NCBI RefSeq assembly: GCF_014212355.1
Contig: NZ_JACKXD010000001.1
Coordinates: 705,143 to 769,142 of the forward strand
Direction: 5' to 3'
DNA length: 64,000 nt
Origin: Halobellus ruber
Lineage (GTDB): Archaea; Halobacteriota; Halobacteria; Halobacteriales; Haloferacaceae
Under the pieces are notes generated by a model. The model was not told the origin of the DNA and did no database searches. It saw nothing but the letters and a program-made list of their open reading frames with translations. The position numbers and the translations under genes were made by a program. Of the stretch, positions 60,804 through 64,000 are shown in pieces (positions within the stretch are counted from its first letter, which is position 1; every line of letters begins with the position of its first letter).

Positions 60804-62576
60804 ATGAGCAACGCGCCGAGCGTCCTCGTGATCGGCGGGGGATCCACCGGCTGTGGCATCGTGCGGGACCTCGCGATGCGCGGCCTCGACGTCACCTTGG
60901 TCGAGAAGGGGAACCTCACCCACGGCACGACCGGGCGGATGCACGGCCTGCTCCACAGCGGCGGCCGGTATGCGGTCTCCGATCAATCGTCCGCACGGGA
61001 GTGCATCGCGGAGAACCGCGTGCTCCGCCGGATCGCGACCCACTGCGTCGAGATGACCGGCGGGCTGTTCGTTCAGCGCCCCGAGGACACGGACGAGTAC
61101 TTCGAGCGGAAGCTGGAGGGGTGCCGGGAGTGCGGCATTCCCGCGGAGGTCCTCTCCGCCGAGGAGGCCCGCGAGATCGAGCCCCACCTCGCGGCCGATA
61201 TCGAGCGGGCGATCCGGGTGCCCGACGGCGCCGTCGACCCGTTCAGACTCTGCGTCGCCAACGCCGCCGACGCCGTCGACCACGGCGCGCGCGTCGAGAC
61301 GCACGCGGAGGTCACGGACGTCCTCGTCGAGGACGGCGAGGTCGTCGGGGTCGAAGTCGAACACGCCGCCGGCGAGGGGCCGTTCGTCCACGGCGAGGCC
61401 GGCGAGCGCGAGGAGATCTACGCCGACCACGTGATCAACGCCACCGGCGCGTGGGCCGGACAGATCGGCGAGATGGCGGGCGTCGACGTGGCGGTCCGGC
61501 CCTCGAAGGGCGTGATGACGATCATGAACGTCCGGCAGGTCGACACCGTGATCAACCGGTGCAAGCCGAAGGGCGACGCCGACATCGTCGTCCCCCACGA
61601 GACGACCTGCATCCTGGGGACGACGGACGTCGAGGTCGACGATCCCGAGGACTACCCCGAGGAGGGGTGGGAGGTGGATCTGATGATCGACACCCTCTCG
61701 GAACTGGTGCCGATGCTCTCGGAGGCCCGGACCATCCGCTCCTTCTGGGGCGTCCGCCCGCTGTACGAGCCCCCCGAGGTCGGCAGCGACGACCCGACCG
61801 ACATCACGCGGGACTTCTTCCTGCTCGATCACGACGACCGCGATGACCTCCCCGGCCTGACCTCGATCGTCGGCGGGAAGCTGACCACCTACCGGCTTAT
61901 GGCCGAGAGGATCGCCGATCACGTCTGTGATCGCCTCGGTGTCGACGCCGAGTGCCGGACCGCCGAGGAGCCGCTGCCGGGCTCCGAGGACTTCTCGGTG
62001 CTGCGGGACTGGATGGACGAGTTCGGGCTCCGGTCGCCGGTCGGCCGTCGGAGCGCCGAACGCCTCGGCTCGCGGATCGACGAGGTGATCGGCGAGTGGG
62101 ACGGCCCCAACCCCACCGTGTGTGAGTGCGAGGCCGTCACCCGCGCGGAGATCCACGATGCCATCGACGGCGCGGGCTCGGAACTCAACGCGGTGCGGCT
62201 CCGGACCCGCGCGTCGATGGGGAACTGCCAGGGCGCGTTCTGCTGTCACCGGATGGCGAACGAACTCGTCCCCGAGTACGACGAGGCCGTCGCCCGCGAC
62301 GCCTTAGACGACCTCTACCAGGAGCGCTGGACGGGCGAGCGCCACGCGCTGTGGGGCCAGCAGCTCTCACAGGCGATGTTGAAACACCTGCTCCACGCGA
62401 CGACGATGAACCGCGACGCCGACCCGGCGGCGAGCGACGAACCGGTCGACTTCGGGGCGTTCGACGCGGGACCGGGGACGGTCTCGACCGCCGACGACGG
62501 CCGGGAATCCGGCGTCACGACCGACGATGCGGTCGCCGACGGCGGCACCTCCGGAGGGTCCGATGCCGATTCGTGA
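60804..62576 (+). CDS. glpA: Anaerobic glycerol-3-phosphate dehydrogenase subunit A
   Basis: A 590-residue FAD protein with [21 protein letters not shown] near residue 8, [23 protein letters not shown] near 35 and a C-terminal cysteine-rich region ([13 protein letters not shown]...[12 protein letters not shown], about 435-485) that can bind an iron-sulfur cluster. It oxidises glycerol-3-phosphate to DHAP. Glycerol is a major haloarchaeal carbon source. The polar C-terminal extension after about 530 is unusual. glpB starts within its last 14 bases. Confidence 0.92.
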   Translation: MSNAPSVLVIGGGSTGCGIVRDLAMRGLDVTLVEKGNLTHGTTGRMHGLLHSGGRYAVSDQSSARECIAENRVLRRIATHCVEMTGGLFVQRPEDTDEYFERKLEGCRECGIPAEVLSAEEAREIEPHLAADIERAIRVPDGAVDPFRLCVANAADAVDHGARVETHAEVTDVLVEDGEVVGVEVEHAAGEGPFVHGEAGEREEIYADHVINATGAWAGQIGEMAGVDVAVRPSKGVMTIMNVRQVDTVINRCKPKGDADIVVPHETTCILGTTDVEVDDPEDYPEEGWEVDLMIDTLSELVPMLSEARTIRSFWGVRPLYEPPEVGSDDPTDITRDFFLLDHDDRDDLPGLTSIVGGKLTTYRLMAERIADHVCDRLGVDAECRTAEEPLPGSEDFSVLRDWMDEFGLRSPVGRRSAERLGSRIDEVIGEWDGPNPTVCECEAVTRAEIHDAIDGAGSELNAVRLRTRASMGNCQGAFCCHRMANELVPEYDEAVARDALDDLYQERWTGERHALWGQQLSQAMLKHLLHATTMNRDADPAASDEPVDFGAFDAGPGTVSTADDGRESGVTTDDAVADGGTSGGSDADS

Positions 62577-63819
62577 CGACGTCGTCGTGATCGGCGGCGG
62601 TCTCGCGGGGTCGATGGCGGCGCTTTCGGCCGCCGAGTCGGGCGCGGGGGTCCGGCTGATCTCCCACAAGAAGAGCACGCTCCGGCAGGCCAGCGGCCTG
62701 ATCGACGTCCTCGGCGCGGTCGACGGCGACGCGCCGATCGCCGACCCCTTCGCCGCGCTCGACCGACTCCCCGAGGAACACCCCTACCGGGTCGTCGGCG
62801 CCGAGGGGATCCGCGAGGGGCTCCGGCGGTTCGACGACGTGGTCGGCGACCGGTATCTGGGGAGCCACACCGACCGCAACGCCCTCGTTCCCACCCACGG
62901 CGGGACGATCAAGCCGACCGCGCGGTACCCCGTCTCGGTCGCGCCCGGGCTGGCGAGCGCCGCCGAGGACACCCTGCTCGTCGGGTTCCGCGGGCTGACC
63001 GACTTCGACCCCGTCGCGGCCGCGGCCCACCTCGAAGCGGCGGGGGTTCCGTTCGACGTCGACGGCGCGGTCGTGGAGTTTCCGATACAGTTCCGCGACG
63101 ACGCCCGGACCACCCGATTCGCAAAGGCCATAGACGAGGATCAGGAGGACGTCCGCGACCGCCTAGCCGGGACCGTCGCCGCCGGGATCGACGGCCACGA
63201 CCGGGTCGGGTTCCCCGCGATGCTGGGTGACGACCACGGGACGGCGGTCCGCGAGTATCTTGAGGATCGGCTGGGCGTCGCGGTCTTCCAGATCCCGACC
63301 GGCCCGCCCAGCCTGCTCGGGATGCAGCTCGAGGACCAACTGATCGACGCCCTGGAACGGGCGGAGGTCCGACTCTCGACCGGGAACCCCGCGGTGGGGT
63401 ACGAGGCCGAGGACGGCCGGCTCACCGCAGTGACCGTGGACCGCCGCGGCCAGGAAGTCCCGTACCACGCGACGGAGTTCGTGCTCGCCACGGGCGGGCT
63501 CGTCGGGAAGGGGATCGATTCGGACCGCGAGTCAGTCTCCGAGCCGCTGTTCGGCTGTCACGTTCCCCACCCGGAGGACCGCTACGAGTGGTCCGAGTCC
63601 GAGGCGTTCGGCGACCACGCGTTCGCGCGGTTCGGGGTCGTCCCCGACGACGACCTCCGGCCGACCGACGCCGACAGTGCGGTCCACTTCCCGAACCTCC
63701 GGGCCGCCGGCGGCGTTCTCGGTGGCGCCGACGTCGCCCGGGAGAAGTCCGCCGCCGGCGTCTCGATCGCGACCGGGACGTACGCCGGCCGCCGGGCCGG
63801 CGAGGAGGTAGCACAATGA
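62563..63819 (+). CDS. glpB: Anaerobic glycerol-3-phosphate dehydrogenase subunit B
   Basis: A 418-residue flavoprotein with [22 protein letters not shown] near residue 6 and a conserved [16 protein letters not shown] and [13 protein letters not shown] near 305. It is GlpB, which passes electrons from GlpA to the membrane subunit GlpC. The ATG at 62563 overlaps glpA by 14 bases, indicating strict co-translation. Its stop overlaps the glpC ATG by four bases. Confidence 0.9.
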   Translation: MPIRDDVVVIGGGLAGSMAALSAAESGAGVRLISHKKSTLRQASGLIDVLGAVDGDAPIADPFAALDRLPEEHPYRVVGAEGIREGLRRFDDVVGDRYLGSHTDRNALVPTHGGTIKPTARYPVSVAPGLASAAEDTLLVGFRGLTDFDPVAAAAHLEAAGVPFDVDGAVVEFPIQFRDDARTTRFAKAIDEDQEDVRDRLAGTVAAGIDGHDRVGFPAMLGDDHGTAVREYLEDRLGVAVFQIPTGPPSLLGMQLEDQLIDALERAEVRLSTGNPAVGYEAEDGRLTAVTVDRRGQEVPYHATEFVLATGGLVGKGIDSDRESVSEPLFGCHVPHPEDRYEWSESEAFGDHAFARFGVVPDDDLRPTDADSAVHFPNLRAAGGVLGGADVAREKSAAGVSIATGTYAGRRAGEEVAQ

Positions 63820-64000
63820 GTGACGCTGAATTCCCACAATCGACGGAGCCGACGGTACAGGACGATTTCGAGCCGGTTTCGGTGTTCGAGGACGGGGAGA
63901 TGGACCTCCGGCCGGGCGCGGACAACTGTTATAAGTGTTCGGTCTGCGACACCACCTGCCCGGTCGCGGAGGTCGACGACGACTTCCCCGGGCCGAAGTT
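63816..64000 (+). CDS. glpC: Anaerobic glycerol-3-phosphate dehydrogenase subunit C (partial)
   Basis: Only the first 61 residues are seen. After an acidic N-terminus comes NCYKCSVCDTTCPVAEVDDDFPGPK, a [4Fe-4S] cysteine set (CxxCxxxxCP-like) as in GlpC. GlpC anchors the enzyme to the membrane and feeds electrons to quinone. The frame runs off the right edge. Confidence 0.9.
   Translation, partial: MSDAEFPQSTEPTVQDDFEPVSVFEDGEMDLRPGADNCYKCSVCDTTCPVAEVDDDFPGPK

Overview
The window is high-GC chromosomal DNA from a halophilic archaeon (class Halobacteria). The evidence is very acidic proteins, a halorhodopsin chloride pump, Tat-dependent lipoproteins, likely leaderless promoters with a TATA box about 25-30 bases before the start codon, and many small haloarchaeal zinc-ribbon or DUF families. 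I cannot name the genus.

Layout. 0-11.6 kb is mostly housekeeping: MBL hydrolase, M14-like deacylase, flavin reductase, acetyl-CoA synthetase, a cytochrome P450, a GNAT fusion, a 9-residue-repeat protein, a GT4 glycosyltransferase, the riboflavin-pathway reductase ArfC, thioredoxin, SBDS and a FUN14 protein. 11.6-19.3 kb has halorhodopsin with a long hairpin at its 3' end, two SDR enzymes, a hybrid receiver/PAS/kinase, an ABC-2 exporter and a VOC protein. 19.3-24.4 kb is an accessory/defence island next to tRNA-Leu(UAG). It holds a hicBA toxin-antitoxin pair between two 69-bp direct repeats, the C-terminal remnant of an Eco57I/PglX-like methylase, and an intact McrBC-type restriction pair whose McrB carries an EVE/PUA-like front domain. 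A 20-bp copy of the tRNA 3' end lies 100 bp inside the island. 24.5-29.2 kb has a mini-TFB-like protein, CoaD and an Lrp/TrkA-like/APC-UspA amino-acid transport unit. 29.4-32.7 kb is a second accessory patch: antitoxin plus a frameshifted PIN-like toxin, a DUF5805-integrase operon and gene-poor, locally AT-rich DNA with a palindromic repeat. 32.7-38.0 kb is a molybdate/tungstate locus (MOT1-like permease, ModE-TOBE regulator, substrate-binding lipoprotein, permease, ATPase).

38-64 kb returns to core functions: SRAP DNA-repair protein, sensor kinase, RNase H-like exonuclease, a GT2 gene with an unusual promoter, a bactofilin-like protein followed by a DUF4349 lipoprotein, GrpE, a PAC2 protein, an NSUN-type RNA methyltransferase with a PUA partner, Bax1 (DUF790) and XPB separated by an opposing lipoprotein gene, an aminotransferase, YchF, UDP-sugar dehydrogenase, a MITE-like element with a 9-bp target duplication, a DUF368 polyprenyl-phosphate translocase, phosphoglycolate phosphatase, and the glpABC operon, which runs off the right edge.

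Themes. The main non-coding discovery is a set of short palindromic elements. Two dispersed copies of one 80-bp family lie 14.5 kb apart in opposite orientation. There is also an 82-bp hairpin touching the hop stop codon, a 78-bp element with 14-bp terminal repeats, and a 215-bp MITE. The most system-like coding region is the tRNA-anchored restriction/toxin island. Functions were assigned by reading motifs; no database search was run.
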